Positions 51,375 to 61,105 of a stretch of DNA of 64,000 nucleotides are shown piece after piece. This DNA is from Neorhizobium sp. JUb45. GTDB lineage: Bacteria > Pseudomonadota > Alphaproteobacteria > Rhizobiales > Rhizobiaceae. The notes under the pieces are model-generated. The model made no database searches and had not been told where the DNA came from. It was given only the letters and a program-made list of their open reading frames with translations. The stretch's first letter is position 1. Each line of letters starts with the position of its first letter. Both the position numbers and the translations under genes were made by a program. The stretch spans positions 62,001-126,000 of the forward strand of contig NZ_SLYW01000004.1 of assembly GCF_004343585.1 (NCBI RefSeq), read 5' to 3'.

Positions 51375-53186
51375 TCAGTCTTCGGTCGCAGGCGCTTCCA
51401 CCGGAGCGCCCTGCAGATTGTTGAGGCGAGCGTAGAGGCCGTCAGGGCGCTTAGCAAGCTCCTCGTGCGAGCCCTGCTCGATCACATGGCCCTCGTTCAT
51501 CACCACGATCTTGTCCGCCTTGACGACGGTCGAGAGGCGATGTGCGACGACGACCACGGTGCGGCCCTTCATGGCGACATCGAGTGCCTTCTGCACGGCA
51601 GCTTCCGACTCGTTGTCGAGGGCGGAGGTCGCTTCGTCGAGCAGCAGGATCGGTGCATTGCGAACAAGCGCGCGGGCAATCGACAGACGCTGGCGCTGCC
51701 CACCCGAAAGCGTGATGCCGTTTTCGCCGACCGGGGTGTCGTAACCCTTGGGTTGGGCGAGGATGAAGTCGTGCGCATGGGCAAGACGAGACGCTTCCTC
51801 GATCTCCGCATCGGTCGCTTCGGGGCGGCCATAGCGGATATTGTCGCGGATCGAGCCTTCGAAAAGATAAGGCTGCTGCGAAACATAGGCGAGCTGGCGG
51901 CGCAGCGAGGATTTGGTAACCGTTGAAATATCCTGTCCGTCGATCAGGATTGCCCCCTCGGTCGGGTCATAGAAGCGTGGGACAAGTGCAATGATCGTCG
52001 ACTTGCCGGCGCCGGACGGGCCAACCAGAGCGGTGGTCTTTCCACCCTCGGCAACGATATCGACACCTTTGAGGATGGCTGCACCTTCGCCATAGGCAAA
52101 GCCGACGCCCTTCAATTCGATGCGGGCCTCGGTGACCACGAGATCAGCTGCATCCGGCACTTCGCGTTGCTGCGGCTGCAGGTCGAGCAGGGCGTAGATC
52201 ATGCGAGCGTTGACGACGGCGCGTTCGATCTGCACCTGCAGCTTGGCGAGACGCCGGGCCGGATCGTAGGCCATCAGCAGGGCGGTGACGAAGGAGAAGA
52301 AGGCGCCAGGCGGTACGTTGTCGTAGATCGAGCGGAAAGCGGCATAGGCGAGAACGCTGGCAATCGCCAAGCCCGCGAAGGATTCCGTCAGCGGCGAGGT
52401 GCGCTCGGACAGGCGGGCGATGCGGTTCGAGCGCTTTTCTGCCGTCTCGATGATGCTTGCCACCTTGTTGTCGAGCTGCTGCTCCATCGTGAAGGCTTTT
52501 ACGATCGCAATGCCCTGTATGGTTTCCTGCATGGCGCCCAGCACGTGGCTGTTGACCTCAATGGATTCCTTGGTGGCGGTGCGCAGCCGGCGCGACACGT
52601 AACGCAGCGCATAAATCAGCGGCGGTGCGACGGCAAAAACGATCAGCGACAACACCCAGTCCTTGCTGATCATGACGCCGATCAAGGCAATAAGCGTCAG
52701 GAAATCGCGGGCGGTCGAGGTAACCGTCAGGTTCAGGACATCGCGAATACCGGTGACGTTCTGGCTGATCTGGGCGGCCAGATGCGAGGAGCGTGCTTCA
52801 CTGAAATAACCGACCGACAGGCTCATGAGGTGGGTGTAGAGGCGACGCTGGTATCGCGCGACAATGTTATTGCCGATCTTGGCCAGCGTAACCGCTTCGC
52901 CATAACTGGCAAAACCGCGCAGCACAAAGACGCCGAAGATGGCGCTGCAGATCAGGATGACGAGATCGGCGCGCTTGTTGGCAAAAGCCTCGTTGACGAC
53001 GGCTTCCATGATCCATGCCGTGAAGGCGGTGCTGCCGGCAACCAGGATCAGACAGGTGATGGCAAAGGCGTAACCGCCAATATGGTCGCGGCCATTCTCG
53101 GCGATGACACGCTTCAGCGTGCCGGCGACAGTTGAGGAACTGACCTCGGATTTTCTGTTCTTGTGCGCTTTCAACAAGCCTTCCAA
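51375..53186 (-). CDS. ABC exporter, MsbA/multidrug type (fused TMD-NBD)
   Basis: 603-residue half-transporter. Six membrane segments fill about residues 35-330 and the nucleotide-binding domain has Walker A GPSGAGKST, Q-loop, signature LSGGQRQRL, Walker B ILLLDEATSALD and the H-loop VVVAHRLSTV. It would act as a homodimer in the inner membrane. Candidate cargoes are lipids or drugs; MsbA itself cannot be assigned from sequence. Confidence 0.9.
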   Translation of the reverse strand: MEGLLKAHKNRKSEVSSSTVAGTLKRVIAENGRDHIGGYAFAITCLILVAGSTAFTAWIMEAVVNEAFANKRADLVILICSAIFGVFVLRGFASYGEAVTLAKIGNNIVARYQRRLYTHLMSLSVGYFSEARSSHLAAQISQNVTGIRDVLNLTVTSTARDFLTLIALIGVMISKDWVLSLIVFAVAPPLIYALRYVSRRLRTATKESIEVNSHVLGAMQETIQGIAIVKAFTMEQQLDNKVASIIETAEKRSNRIARLSERTSPLTESFAGLAIASVLAYAAFRSIYDNVPPGAFFSFVTALLMAYDPARRLAKLQVQIERAVVNARMIYALLDLQPQQREVPDAADLVVTEARIELKGVGFAYGEGAAILKGVDIVAEGGKTTALVGPSGAGKSTIIALVPRFYDPTEGAILIDGQDISTVTKSSLRRQLAYVSQQPYLFEGSIRDNIRYGRPEATDAEIEEASRLAHAHDFILAQPKGYDTPVGENGITLSGGQRQRLSIARALVRNAPILLLDEATSALDNESEAAVQKALDVAMKGRTVVVVAHRLSTVVKADKIVVMNEGHVIEQGSHEELAKRPDGLYARLNNLQGAPVEAPATED

Positions 53187-53301
53187 TCACCAAAACTCTG
53201 ACGCAAAAACGCCCTTGTCGGACGCGCGTCTTAACCAGTTGGTAGCGTTTTGGCTAGCCGAGCCAATAGATTCGGAGGCCTTGTTGCATTTGTGCAGGCC
53301 G

Positions 53302-53327
53302 GTCGGGCACAAAACAGAGTGCCCGAC
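53302..53327 (-). terminator. Stable hairpin downstream of glk
   Basis: Perfect 9-bp inverted repeat (53302-53310/53319-53327) just after the glk stop on the minus strand, without a T-run. It may stabilise the message or act with Rho. Confidence 0.4.
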
Positions 53328-53338
53328 AGTGCCTGATA

Positions 53339-54361
53339 TTATCGTTGCCAGCGGCGCTCGTCCATCGATACGCCATAGGCTGAAGGCCTGCGGGCAAAGC
53401 TCGCAAGGCCAGCCAGGGCTGCCTGCGGGTGGGTAACCACGAAGGTCGGGATGGTGGCGAGCAGTTCGGTGTGCGGCGCTTTGTCCTCGAAAGCGGCGCG
53501 GAATTCCGGTTTCCGCAGTGCCGCGATGATCTTTTGTGAAATGCCACCGGCCAGATAAACGCCGCCGCGCGCCATGAAGATCAACGCCATGTCGCCCGCA
53601 ACGCGACCGAGATATGTACAGAACAGAGAAAGCGTTTCCACTGCCTGCGCATTGGAGCCGTCCAGGCCCGCGGCGGTAACGTCGGCGGGATCTTGTAACG
53701 CAGCTTCGATACCATCAGCCTTGCAGATCGCCTGATAGATGTTGACAACGCCGCGCCCACTGAGAATTTCTTCGGCCGACACGCGGCCTTCGATGCGCTT
53801 TAGGTGCGGGAAGATCGCAAAGTCGCGGTCCGAGCGCGGTCCGACATCGACATGGCCGCCTTCGCCGGGAACCGGGAACCACATGTCGCGGGCATGCAGC
53901 AGACCGGCAACGCCAAGACCTGTGCCGGGGCCAAGCACGACGCGTGACGCCACATGCGGTTCGCCTTCGGCCCCGAGTGTTTCGCGATTTTCCGGGCCGA
54001 GTTCGGAAGCGGCAAGCGCCTGTGCCTCGAAATCGTTGACGACGAGAACATCATCGAAGCCGAGATCGGAAATCATCTTTTTAGGGCGCACCACCCAGTC
54101 GCAATTGGTGAGATCAATCTCATCGCCATCGATCGGGCCGGCAACAGCCAGAATGGCCGACCGGGGTTTTACATCGCTGCCATCCAGCACGACCTTTTGA
54201 ATGGCATCATCGATCGTATCGTAATCGGCCGTCTTCACGCTGACGAACGGCGTCGCTTCCGCTGTCGCATCGGCAAGGACGGAAAAGCGGGCATTGGTGC
54301 CGCCGATGTCGCCGAGGAGAATGGGAAAGGGGAGTGCGTCGGTCTTCATGCTGTCGGCCAT
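53339..54361 (-). CDS. glk: Glucokinase (Glk, ROK-independent bacterial type)
   Basis: ATP-dependent phosphorylation of glucose. 340 residues with the phosphate-1 loop [41 protein letters not shown] and [11 protein letters not shown]. It lies 8 bp after mgsA on the same strand, so the two are cotranscribed. Confidence 0.95.
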   Translation of the reverse strand: MADSMKTDALPFPILLGDIGGTNARFSVLADATAEATPFVSVKTADYDTIDDAIQKVVLDGSDVKPRSAILAVAGPIDGDEIDLTNCDWVVRPKKMISDLGFDDVLVVNDFEAQALAASELGPENRETLGAEGEPHVASRVVLGPGTGLGVAGLLHARDMWFPVPGEGGHVDVGPRSDRDFAIFPHLKRIEGRVSAEEILSGRGVVNIYQAICKADGIEAALQDPADVTAAGLDGSNAQAVETLSLFCTYLGRVAGDMALIFMARGGVYLAGGISQKIIAALRKPEFRAAFEDKAPHTELLATIPTFVVTHPQAALAGLASFARRPSAYGVSMDERRWQR

Positions 54362-54369
54362 AAGAAACG

Positions 54370-54750
54370 TCAGTCCTTCTGGAAATCGATAAATTTTTCG
54401 GCGGTCGCGCGGTTAAGCGCCATCGGGATGTCATAGACGGTCGCAAGCCGGGTCAGCGCCTTGACGTCGACATCATGGGGAAGCGCTGACAGCGGATCGA
54501 TAAAGAAGATCAGCATGCTGACTTCGCCGGTCGCGATCATCGCGCCGATTTGCTGGTCACCGCCAAGCGGGCCGCTTTTCAGGCGGGTAACATCGAGGTT
54601 TGGAGCGGCATCCTGTACCCGGCCACCGGTCGTTCCGGTGGCCACGATCCTGAATCGCGCCAGCGATTCCTGATGGCTGCTGGCGAAATCCGCCATGTCG
54701 TCCTTTTTCAGGTCATGCGCGATCAGCGCAATGCATTGTCTGTCCGACAT
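54370..54750 (-). CDS. mgsA: Methylglyoxal synthase
   Basis: Converts dihydroxyacetone phosphate to methylglyoxal, a bypass that relieves sugar-phosphate stress. 126 residues with [41 protein letters not shown] and the catalytic aspartate region [15 protein letters not shown]. Pairing with glk suggests joint control of glycolytic entry and overflow (inference). Confidence 0.95.
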   Translation of the reverse strand: MSDRQCIALIAHDLKKDDMADFASSHQESLARFRIVATGTTGGRVQDAAPNLDVTRLKSGPLGGDQQIGAMIATGEVSMLIFFIDPLSALPHDVDVKALTRLATVYDIPMALNRATAEKFIDFQKD

Positions 54751-54875
54751 GGTGTCTCCTCGCCCGGGAATTTATAGGGCTTTTGCCTGCGATTTCCATA
54801 GCGCTTTCCGAGCTTTGGAAAGACGTCACAGATTTCTAGACTGGAGATCAGCTTCTTGCCAACAGGCTTCGTCGC

Positions 54876-55922
54876 CTAGTTGGCGGGGCGAGCGCGTGGC
54901 AGGGGTACGTCGGCCGGGGGCGCATTGACGATTGCGGCCGCACCACCATCCGGCTGGACTGCCGAGGGGCGGGGTGCGACGCGCGTATTGCCACTCGTGA
55001 CCGCGGCAATCGCCGGGTCTGCAGGTGCGGAAAGCACGGCAGCGCAGGCCTTAGGCAGGTCCGACAGCATCACCTGGCGCGGCTTGACCGGTTTTTCGCT
55101 CGGATCCTTCTTCGGTTTGGCCCAGGGCTCCGGGGTGAACCACCATGCGAGCGATTTGTCGCAGCCGTCTCCGGCCGGTACCGATGTCTGCGGCCGGCAG
55201 TTCGCATCACCGGTCGGGCAGCGCATGCGGATGTGAAAGTGCTCGTCGTGACCGTATATCGGCCTGACCTTGCCCAGCAGCGAACGGCTGCCGGTCCAGG
55301 TCTCGCACAGCTTCTTCTTGATGGCGGGGTTGACGAAAATCCGCTCCACATCCGGATAGCTTGCCGCCTGCATGACCAGCTTGGCATGGGTAAACGTCCA
55401 GCGTCGTTGATCGACGGTCAGGAACTTGCTCTTGTCGAGCATCGAGGTGAAAGGCAGGGTTTCGCGCTCTGCCGCCGTCATGTGACGTTCCGGCATCGGC
55501 GTGAACCAGATGTCGGCATCGAGCCCGATCTGGTGAGAGGCATGACCGGTCAGCATCGGCCCGCCGCGTGGCTGCGAAATGTCGCCGATCAGGATGCCCG
55601 ATCCCCATCCGAGACGTGCCGCATCCATGGAAAAGCGCTGCAGCAAAGCCACCAGTTGCGGCTGGCCCCAGCGGCGGTTGCGCGAAAGGCGCATGGCCTG
55701 CCATGTCGGTCCATCCTCAGGCATGGCGACAGCGCCCATCTGGCAGCCCTTGGCATAGGAGCCGATCGGGGTGGATGCCCCATCGGAGGGAAGTGCAACA
55801 TTGCCGAACAGCTGTTTTGCAGGTGTTCCCTCCTGAGCGGTGACAGGCTCCGCAAGCGCTGCGCCTATCATTACTGCCGCCGTCAGAGCCCAAACACTCC
55901 GGGAAATCGCTGTCATGGTCAT
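54876..55922 (-). CDS. mepA: Penicillin-insensitive murein endopeptidase
   Basis: Periplasmic LAS-family metallopeptidase that cuts D-Ala-mDAP cross-links. Signal peptide to about residue 30 (AALAEPVTAQ). Zinc motifs are GHASHQIGLDADIWF and GHDEHFHIRMRCP; cysteines typical of the family are present. The C-terminal 60 residues are Pro/Ala-rich. ATG 55922 is preferred to the TTG at 55931. Confidence 0.94.
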   Translation of the reverse strand: MTMTAISRSVWALTAAVMIGAALAEPVTAQEGTPAKQLFGNVALPSDGASTPIGSYAKGCQMGAVAMPEDGPTWQAMRLSRNRRWGQPQLVALLQRFSMDAARLGWGSGILIGDISQPRGGPMLTGHASHQIGLDADIWFTPMPERHMTAAERETLPFTSMLDKSKFLTVDQRRWTFTHAKLVMQAASYPDVERIFVNPAIKKKLCETWTGSRSLLGKVRPIYGHDEHFHIRMRCPTGDANCRPQTSVPAGDGCDKSLAWWFTPEPWAKPKKDPSEKPVKPRQVMLSDLPKACAAVLSAPADPAIAAVTSGNTRVAPRPSAVQPDGGAAAIVNAPPADVPLPRARPAN

Positions 55923-56101
55923 CCGTCGCAAATCACTCAGTTGATTTGGTTTTACCGTGAAACCGGATTTTGGTGAAATGGAGATGCAAGATGCCTGAAT
56001 TTATCTCGGCGATAATACGCTTGTGAGGGGAGCGCTCCTGTTTTTCGCCCTGTTTTGCCCTATGCTTCGCTGCAACAGAGCAATGTAAGCAGAGGTTTCG
56101 A

Positions 56102-57949
56102 ATGGCTTGGTCCCGGCAAAAGACAGGTTTGGCAATCGCGATAATGGCGGCGGTCGTGGCGGTGTCGGGTGTGCAGGCGCAGGATTCGGGGCAAGGGGCG
56201 AAATGGCGGCATGGCATGGCTGTCATCGGCGATCTGGAATTGCCCGCCGATTTCAAGCAACTTCCTTATGTCGATCTGGACGCCCCGAAGGCCGGCCAGT
56301 TGCGGCTGGCGGCGGAAGGCACATTCGACAATCTCAATCTGGTGATTGACCGCGGTTCGCCCGTTCTTGGCCTCGGCATGATCTATGATACGCTGATGAA
56401 GCGTTCGGAAAACGAGGTTTTTGGAACATACGGGCTTCTGGCCGAGGCTGTGTCCTATCCGGACGACATGTCATCGGCGACCTTTCGCCTGAGAACCGAG
56501 GCGAAATGGGCGGATGGCAAGCCGGTGACGCCGGACGACGTGATCTTCAGCATGGAAAAGCTCAAGGAATTGAGCGCCATGTATTCTGGCTATTATCGTC
56601 ATGTCGCAAGCGTTGAAAAAACAGGTGATCGCGACGTCACTTTCCGTTTCGACGAAAAGGATAACAAGGAGCTGCCGTCGATCGTCGGCGATTTTCCGAT
56701 CCTGCCCAAACACTTCTGGGAAGGACAGGATACGCAGGGCAAACAGCGCGATATTTCCAAGACGACACTCGATGCCGTCATGGGATCCGGCCCCTACAAG
56801 GTTGCCGCCATCCAGCCCGGAGCCTCGATCCGTTATGAACTCCGCGATGACTACTGGGGCAAGGACCTGCCGATCAATCTCGGCCAGAACAATTTTCGTA
56901 CGATCAGCTACACCTACTTCGCCGATGCCGATGTGGAGTTCGAAGCGTTTAGGGCCGGCACGATCGATTACCGTCAGGAAAACAGCTCAAGCCGCTGGGC
57001 AACCCGCTACGATTTCGATGCCGTCAAAGATGGGCGGGTTAAACGCGAAGCACTGACCAATCCGTTCAAGGCGACCGGCGTGATGCAGGCAATGGCGCTG
57101 AACACAAGGCGGGAAATCTTCAAGGATGCCCGCGTTCGGGAAGCGCTCAACTATGCCTTCGATTTCGAGGATATGAACCGCAGCCTCGCTTATGGTGGAC
57201 TAAAGCGCGTCGACAGTTTCTTCTGGGGGACCGAACTGGCGTCCTCGGGTCTGCCGCAGGGGCGCGAGCTCGAATTGCTGCTGGAACTGAAGGATAAGGT
57301 TCCGCCACGTGTTTTCGATACGCCCTATACCAATCCGGTCGGCGGTGATCCGGCAAAGGTGCGCGATAACCTGCGCAAAGCGGTCGGTCTGTTCAAGGAA
57401 GCGGGCTGGGAGCTGAAAGGCAATCGCATGGTCAATTCCAAGACCGGCCAGCCGATGAGTTTTGAAATTCTGCTGAACAGCGCTTCGATGGAGCGGTCGG
57501 TCAACCCGTTCGTTGCCAGCTTGAAAAAGATCGGTATCGACGCTCGCATCCGCACTGTCGATGGTTCGCAATATATCAACCGTACCCGCAGTTTCGACTA
57601 TGATGTCATATGGTCGGTCTGGGCGCAGACAATGAATCCGGGCAACGAGCAGGTGGAATACTGGGGCTCGCAATCGGCCGAGCGGCAGGGGTCAAGAAAC
57701 TATGTTGGGATTGCCGATCCGGCTGTCGATGCCTTGATCCGCAAGATCATTTTTGCTCCCAATCGTGACGAACAGGTCGCCGCAATCAAGGCGATGGACC
57801 GTGTTTTGCTCGCCAATCATTATGTCATGCCGCTGTTTTATGCGGGTGAGGCCAAGGTGGCTTACTGGAACCGCATCACGCATCCAGCCACCCTGCCTGA
57901 ATATGGGATCGGTTTCCCCGACATCTGGTCGGAAAAGCAGACAAAGTGA
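56102..57949 (+). CDS. yejA: Oligopeptide/microcin-type ABC transporter, periplasmic binding protein
   Basis: Solute-binding protein (SBP_bac_5) of the YejABEF system. 615 residues, signal peptide 1-26 (VSGVQAQD), then the family regions DLDAPKAGQLRLAAEGTFDN and WADGKPVTPDDVIFSMEKL. YejABEF imports peptides, including microcin C in E. coli and nodule peptides in Sinorhizobium. First gene of the operon; yejB follows after 130 bp. Confidence 0.93.
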   Translation: MAWSRQKTGLAIAIMAAVVAVSGVQAQDSGQGAKWRHGMAVIGDLELPADFKQLPYVDLDAPKAGQLRLAAEGTFDNLNLVIDRGSPVLGLGMIYDTLMKRSENEVFGTYGLLAEAVSYPDDMSSATFRLRTEAKWADGKPVTPDDVIFSMEKLKELSAMYSGYYRHVASVEKTGDRDVTFRFDEKDNKELPSIVGDFPILPKHFWEGQDTQGKQRDISKTTLDAVMGSGPYKVAAIQPGASIRYELRDDYWGKDLPINLGQNNFRTISYTYFADADVEFEAFRAGTIDYRQENSSSRWATRYDFDAVKDGRVKREALTNPFKATGVMQAMALNTRREIFKDARVREALNYAFDFEDMNRSLAYGGLKRVDSFFWGTELASSGLPQGRELELLLELKDKVPPRVFDTPYTNPVGGDPAKVRDNLRKAVGLFKEAGWELKGNRMVNSKTGQPMSFEILLNSASMERSVNPFVASLKKIGIDARIRTVDGSQYINRTRSFDYDVIWSVWAQTMNPGNEQVEYWGSQSAERQGSRNYVGIADPAVDALIRKIIFAPNRDEQVAAIKAMDRVLLANHYVMPLFYAGEAKVAYWNRITHPATLPEYGIGFPDIWSEKQTK

Positions 57950-58079
57950 ACCGCCGCCGCCGGGGCTTGCTTCCCGCAAGCCCAACTGGTCCAAATGGCC
58001 CGATGATTCGCATGTACACCGCAATGCCGTGTTCACCAAAGTCTGGTGAAATGCACACAACGACGATCAGGGAGCGCTG

Positions 58080-59159
58080 ATGGGCGCCTATATTTTCCGC
58101 CGCCTGCTTTTGATGATCCCGACGCTGATCGGCATCATGGCGGTCTCCTTCATCGTCATCCAGTTCGCACCCGGAGGTCCGGTCGAGCAGGTTATCGCGC
58201 AATTGCAGGGTTCGGATGCCGGCGATCGTCTCTCCGGCGGTGGCAACGATCTTGCCACGCAGGGCGGCGACGAAGGCCAGTATCGCGGCGCGCAGGGGCT
58301 TGATCCGGAATTCATCAAGAAGCTCGAGCAGCAGTTCGGTTTCGACAAGCCGCCGCTGACGCGTTTCCTCGACATGATGTGGAACTATGCGCGTTTCGAT
58401 TTCGGCGAAAGTTTCTTCCGCAACACGCCCGTCATCGATCTCATCCTCGACAAGCTGCCGGTATCGCTGTCTCTGGGCGTCTGGATTCTGTTGTTTTCCT
58501 ATATCATTTCCATCCCGCTCGGCATCCGCAAGGCCGTCACGGACGGATCGGCCTTCGACGTCTGGACCTCCGGCATCATCATCATCGGTTACGCGGTGCC
58601 CAGTTTTCTGTTCGGCATCCTGCTGATCGTCCTGTTTGCCGGCGGGTCGTTTTTCGACTGGTTCCCTTTGCGCGGCCTCGTATCCGACAATTTCGATGAC
58701 CTGTCCTGGTGGGAAAAGATCATCGATTATTTCTGGCACCTGACATTGCCGCTGATCGCCTTGTCCTTGTCGGCATTCGCCACCACGACGCTGCTGACCA
58801 AAAATTCGTTCATCGACGAGATCAAGAAACAGTATGTGACGACGGCCCGCGCCAAGGGGCTGAACGAACGGCAGGTTCTGTATGGCCACGTTTTCCGCAA
58901 TGCGATGCTGATCGTCATCGCCGGTTTTCCGGGTGCCTTCATCTCGGCTTTCTTCACCGGATCGCTTCTGATCGAGAACATCTTTTCGCTCGATGGCCTT
59001 GGCCGTCTCGGTTATCTCGCCATCATCAACCGCGATTACCCGATCGTGTTCGGCACGCTCTACATCTTCTCGCTGATGGGGCTGATCATCAGCCTCGTCT
59101 CCGACCTTATCTATACCTGGATTGACCCGCGTATCGATTTCGAGCGGAGGGACGTCTGA
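58080..59159 (+). CDS. yejB: YejB peptide ABC transporter permease
   Basis: Inner-membrane permease of 359 residues with six helices and a large periplasmic loop after the first (about 30-100). The EAA loop is [22 protein letters not shown] in part. The stop overlaps the yejE start (TGATG). Confidence 0.95.
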   Translation: MGAYIFRRLLLMIPTLIGIMAVSFIVIQFAPGGPVEQVIAQLQGSDAGDRLSGGGNDLATQGGDEGQYRGAQGLDPEFIKKLEQQFGFDKPPLTRFLDMMWNYARFDFGESFFRNTPVIDLILDKLPVSLSLGVWILLFSYIISIPLGIRKAVTDGSAFDVWTSGIIIIGYAVPSFLFGILLIVLFAGGSFFDWFPLRGLVSDNFDDLSWWEKIIDYFWHLTLPLIALSLSAFATTTLLTKNSFIDEIKKQYVTTARAKGLNERQVLYGHVFRNAMLIVIAGFPGAFISAFFTGSLLIENIFSLDGLGRLGYLAIINRDYPIVFGTLYIFSLMGLIISLVSDLIYTWIDPRIDFERRDV

Positions 59160-60307
59160 TGGCCGACGCGTCCGTGACGACCGCTGCCGCACAGGCTTCC
59201 ACACCGCCAAAAGGTTTCTGGTCACCCACCAGCCTGCGCCGCTGGCAGAATTTTCGCGCCAATGGCCGCGGTTTCTGGTCCTTCTGGATTTTTCTGGTGC
59301 TGTTCTTTGCCAGCCTGATGGCGGAATTCATCGCCAATGACCGGCCGATCATCGCCTCCTACAAGGGCGAGATCCTTTATCCGGTGCTGGTGGATTACCC
59401 GGAGGAAAAGTTCGGCGGCTTCCTGGCGACGACGGATTATCGCTCGGAGTTCATCACCCAGGAGATCGAAGCCAATGGCTGGATGATCTGGCCGCCGATC
59501 CGCTACTCCTACCAGACGGTCAATTCGCAGATTCCGCATTCGGCGCCGACCGAACCTTTCTGGCTGATGGACAAGGCAGATCGCTGCAGCGCCTATCCTC
59601 AAAAGGATGCCGATCCGAATTGTTCTTTCGGCAATCTCAACTGGCTTGGCACCGATGATCAGGCGCGCGATGTCGCCGCGAGGCTGATCTACGGGTTCCG
59701 TATTTCCGTGCTGTTCGGCCTGGCTCTGACCGCCGCCTCGGCTGTCATCGGCGTTCTGGCCGGTGCCGTGCAGGGCTATTTCGGTGGCTGGACCGATCTT
59801 CTGATGCAGCGTTTCATCGAGATCTGGTCGGCCATGCCGGTCTTCTACATCCTCTTGATCATCGCCGCGATCCTGCCGCCCGGCTTCTTCATCCTGCTCG
59901 GCATCATGCTTCTGTTTTCCTGGGTGAGTTTCGTCGGCGTGGTGCGTGCGGAATTTTTGCGCGCCCGCAATTTCGAATATGTGCGGGCAGCGCGTGCGCT
60001 CGGCGTCGGCAACTGGACGATCATGCATCGGCACCTTTTGCCGAATGCGATGGTGGCGACCCTTACCTTCCTGCCCTTCATCCTGTCCGGCTCGATCGCG
60101 ACTCTGACCTCGCTCGATTTTCTCGGCGTCGGCATGCCGCCTGGCTCGCCGTCGCTCGGTGAAATGATCGCGCAGGGCAAGAACAACCTGCAGGCACCCT
60201 GGTTGGGGCTGACGGCGTTCATGGCCATGTCGGTGATGATGTCGCTGCTGATTTTTGTCGGCGAGGCGGTGCGCGATGCCTTTGATCCGCGAAAGGCGTT
60301 CCGGTGA
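59159..60307 (+). CDS. yejE: YejE peptide ABC transporter permease
   Basis: 382-residue second permease. A long cytoplasmic N-terminus with SLRRWQNFRANGRGFWSFW precedes the first helix, a periplasmic domain at about 60-165 follows, and the EAA loop reads VRAARALGVGNWTIMHRH. In most Rhizobiaceae yejF comes next; here a toxin-antitoxin pair intervenes. Confidence 0.95.
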   Translation: MADASVTTAAAQASTPPKGFWSPTSLRRWQNFRANGRGFWSFWIFLVLFFASLMAEFIANDRPIIASYKGEILYPVLVDYPEEKFGGFLATTDYRSEFITQEIEANGWMIWPPIRYSYQTVNSQIPHSAPTEPFWLMDKADRCSAYPQKDADPNCSFGNLNWLGTDDQARDVAARLIYGFRISVLFGLALTAASAVIGVLAGAVQGYFGGWTDLLMQRFIEIWSAMPVFYILLIIAAILPPGFFILLGIMLLFSWVSFVGVVRAEFLRARNFEYVRAARALGVGNWTIMHRHLLPNAMVATLTFLPFILSGSIATLTSLDFLGVGMPPGSPSLGEMIAQGKNNLQAPWLGLTAFMAMSVMMSLLIFVGEAVRDAFDPRKAFR

Positions 60308-60371
60308 GCAGGGTTCGTCAAATGATCGGATCTGCGCTAACATGCCGGCAGAAATCACGGGGCAAGAAGCC

Positions 60372-60632
60372 ATGAACAGGATCGTTCGAGAGCATTACCC
60401 GGTTGCCAATCTTCCCGAAGACTTGCGGGAAGGGCTGGATGCGGACGCCATGGTGCGCGTGGTGGTGGAGGTTGCGCCTGCACGGTTCGACGATATTTTG
60501 TCGAATAAGCCGCTCAAGCCGGAAGACATTATGGAAATCCGCCGCCGGTTATTTGCGGATGGCCGCCCGTCCGTGTCTGCCGAAGAAGCGGTTGCCCGTA
60601 TTCGCGAGCTGCGCGACGAATGGGATTATTGA
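60372..60632 (+). CDS. Putative antitoxin of a PIN-type pair
   Basis: 86 residues, acidic, with a beta-rich N-terminal half (MNRIVREHYPVANLPEDL, VRVVVEVA) and a helical C-terminal half ending SAEEAVARIRELRDEWDY, as in antitoxins that wrap their toxin. No known DNA-binding motif is clear. An in-frame ATG at 60342 is an alternative start. Its stop overlaps the toxin start (TGATG), the typical coupling of such pairs. Confidence 0.72.
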   Translation: MNRIVREHYPVANLPEDLREGLDADAMVRVVVEVAPARFDDILSNKPLKPEDIMEIRRRLFADGRPSVSAEEAVARIRELRDEWDY

Positions 60633-61105
60633 TGGGTGGCGTAGGGCGCATCTATCTGGACACGAACCTCTTCATCACTGCGTTTGAAACGCAGAGTGGT
60701 GTGGTGGGAAAGGTTGCTTTGCTGCTGGGCGGTCCCGTTCATAAACCACAGCGATTCGTGACGAGTGAACTCACCTTGGCTGAATTGCTCGTATTGCCAT
60801 ATCGCAATGCGGACGCAGCATTGATCGATCTCTACGACAAACTGCTTTCCAACAGCCCTTGGCTCGATGTTCGGCAGGTGTACCGGGATATTATGCCGGG
60901 TGCCGCGCGGCTGCGAGCCGCAAACCTTGGCCTCAAACTCCCCGATGCCATTCATCTGGCCACCGCTGTCGATGCTGGTTGCACGTACTTCCTGACCTAT
61001 GACCTTGGTATCGCGAAAGTGAAATTGCCATCGGACAGCACCTTGACGATCTTGCGTCCTGACGAAGCCACGCTCACCTCCCTTCTTGAAAGCCTTGCCG
61101 AATGA
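60632..61105 (+). CDS. PIN-domain toxin (VapC-like ribonuclease)
   Basis: 157-residue PIN nuclease with the acidic active-site residues visible: D10 in YLDTNLF, the Glu in LTLAELLV, the Asp in LPDAIHLAT and the Asp in LTYDLGI. GC is about 53 percent against about 62 percent for yejE, suggesting later arrival. The 3' end overlaps the yejF start by ATGA, so it is translationally coupled to yejF. Confidence 0.88.
   Translation: MGGVGRIYLDTNLFITAFETQSGVVGKVALLLGGPVHKPQRFVTSELTLAELLVLPYRNADAALIDLYDKLLSNSPWLDVRQVYRDIMPGAARLRAANLGLKLPDAIHLATAVDAGCTYFLTYDLGIAKVKLPSDSTLTILRPDEATLTSLLESLAE

Noticed and set aside
57876-59225. 449-codon minus-strand frame
   Set aside because: Antisense to yejB; no domain and polar, Asp/Arg-rich composition.
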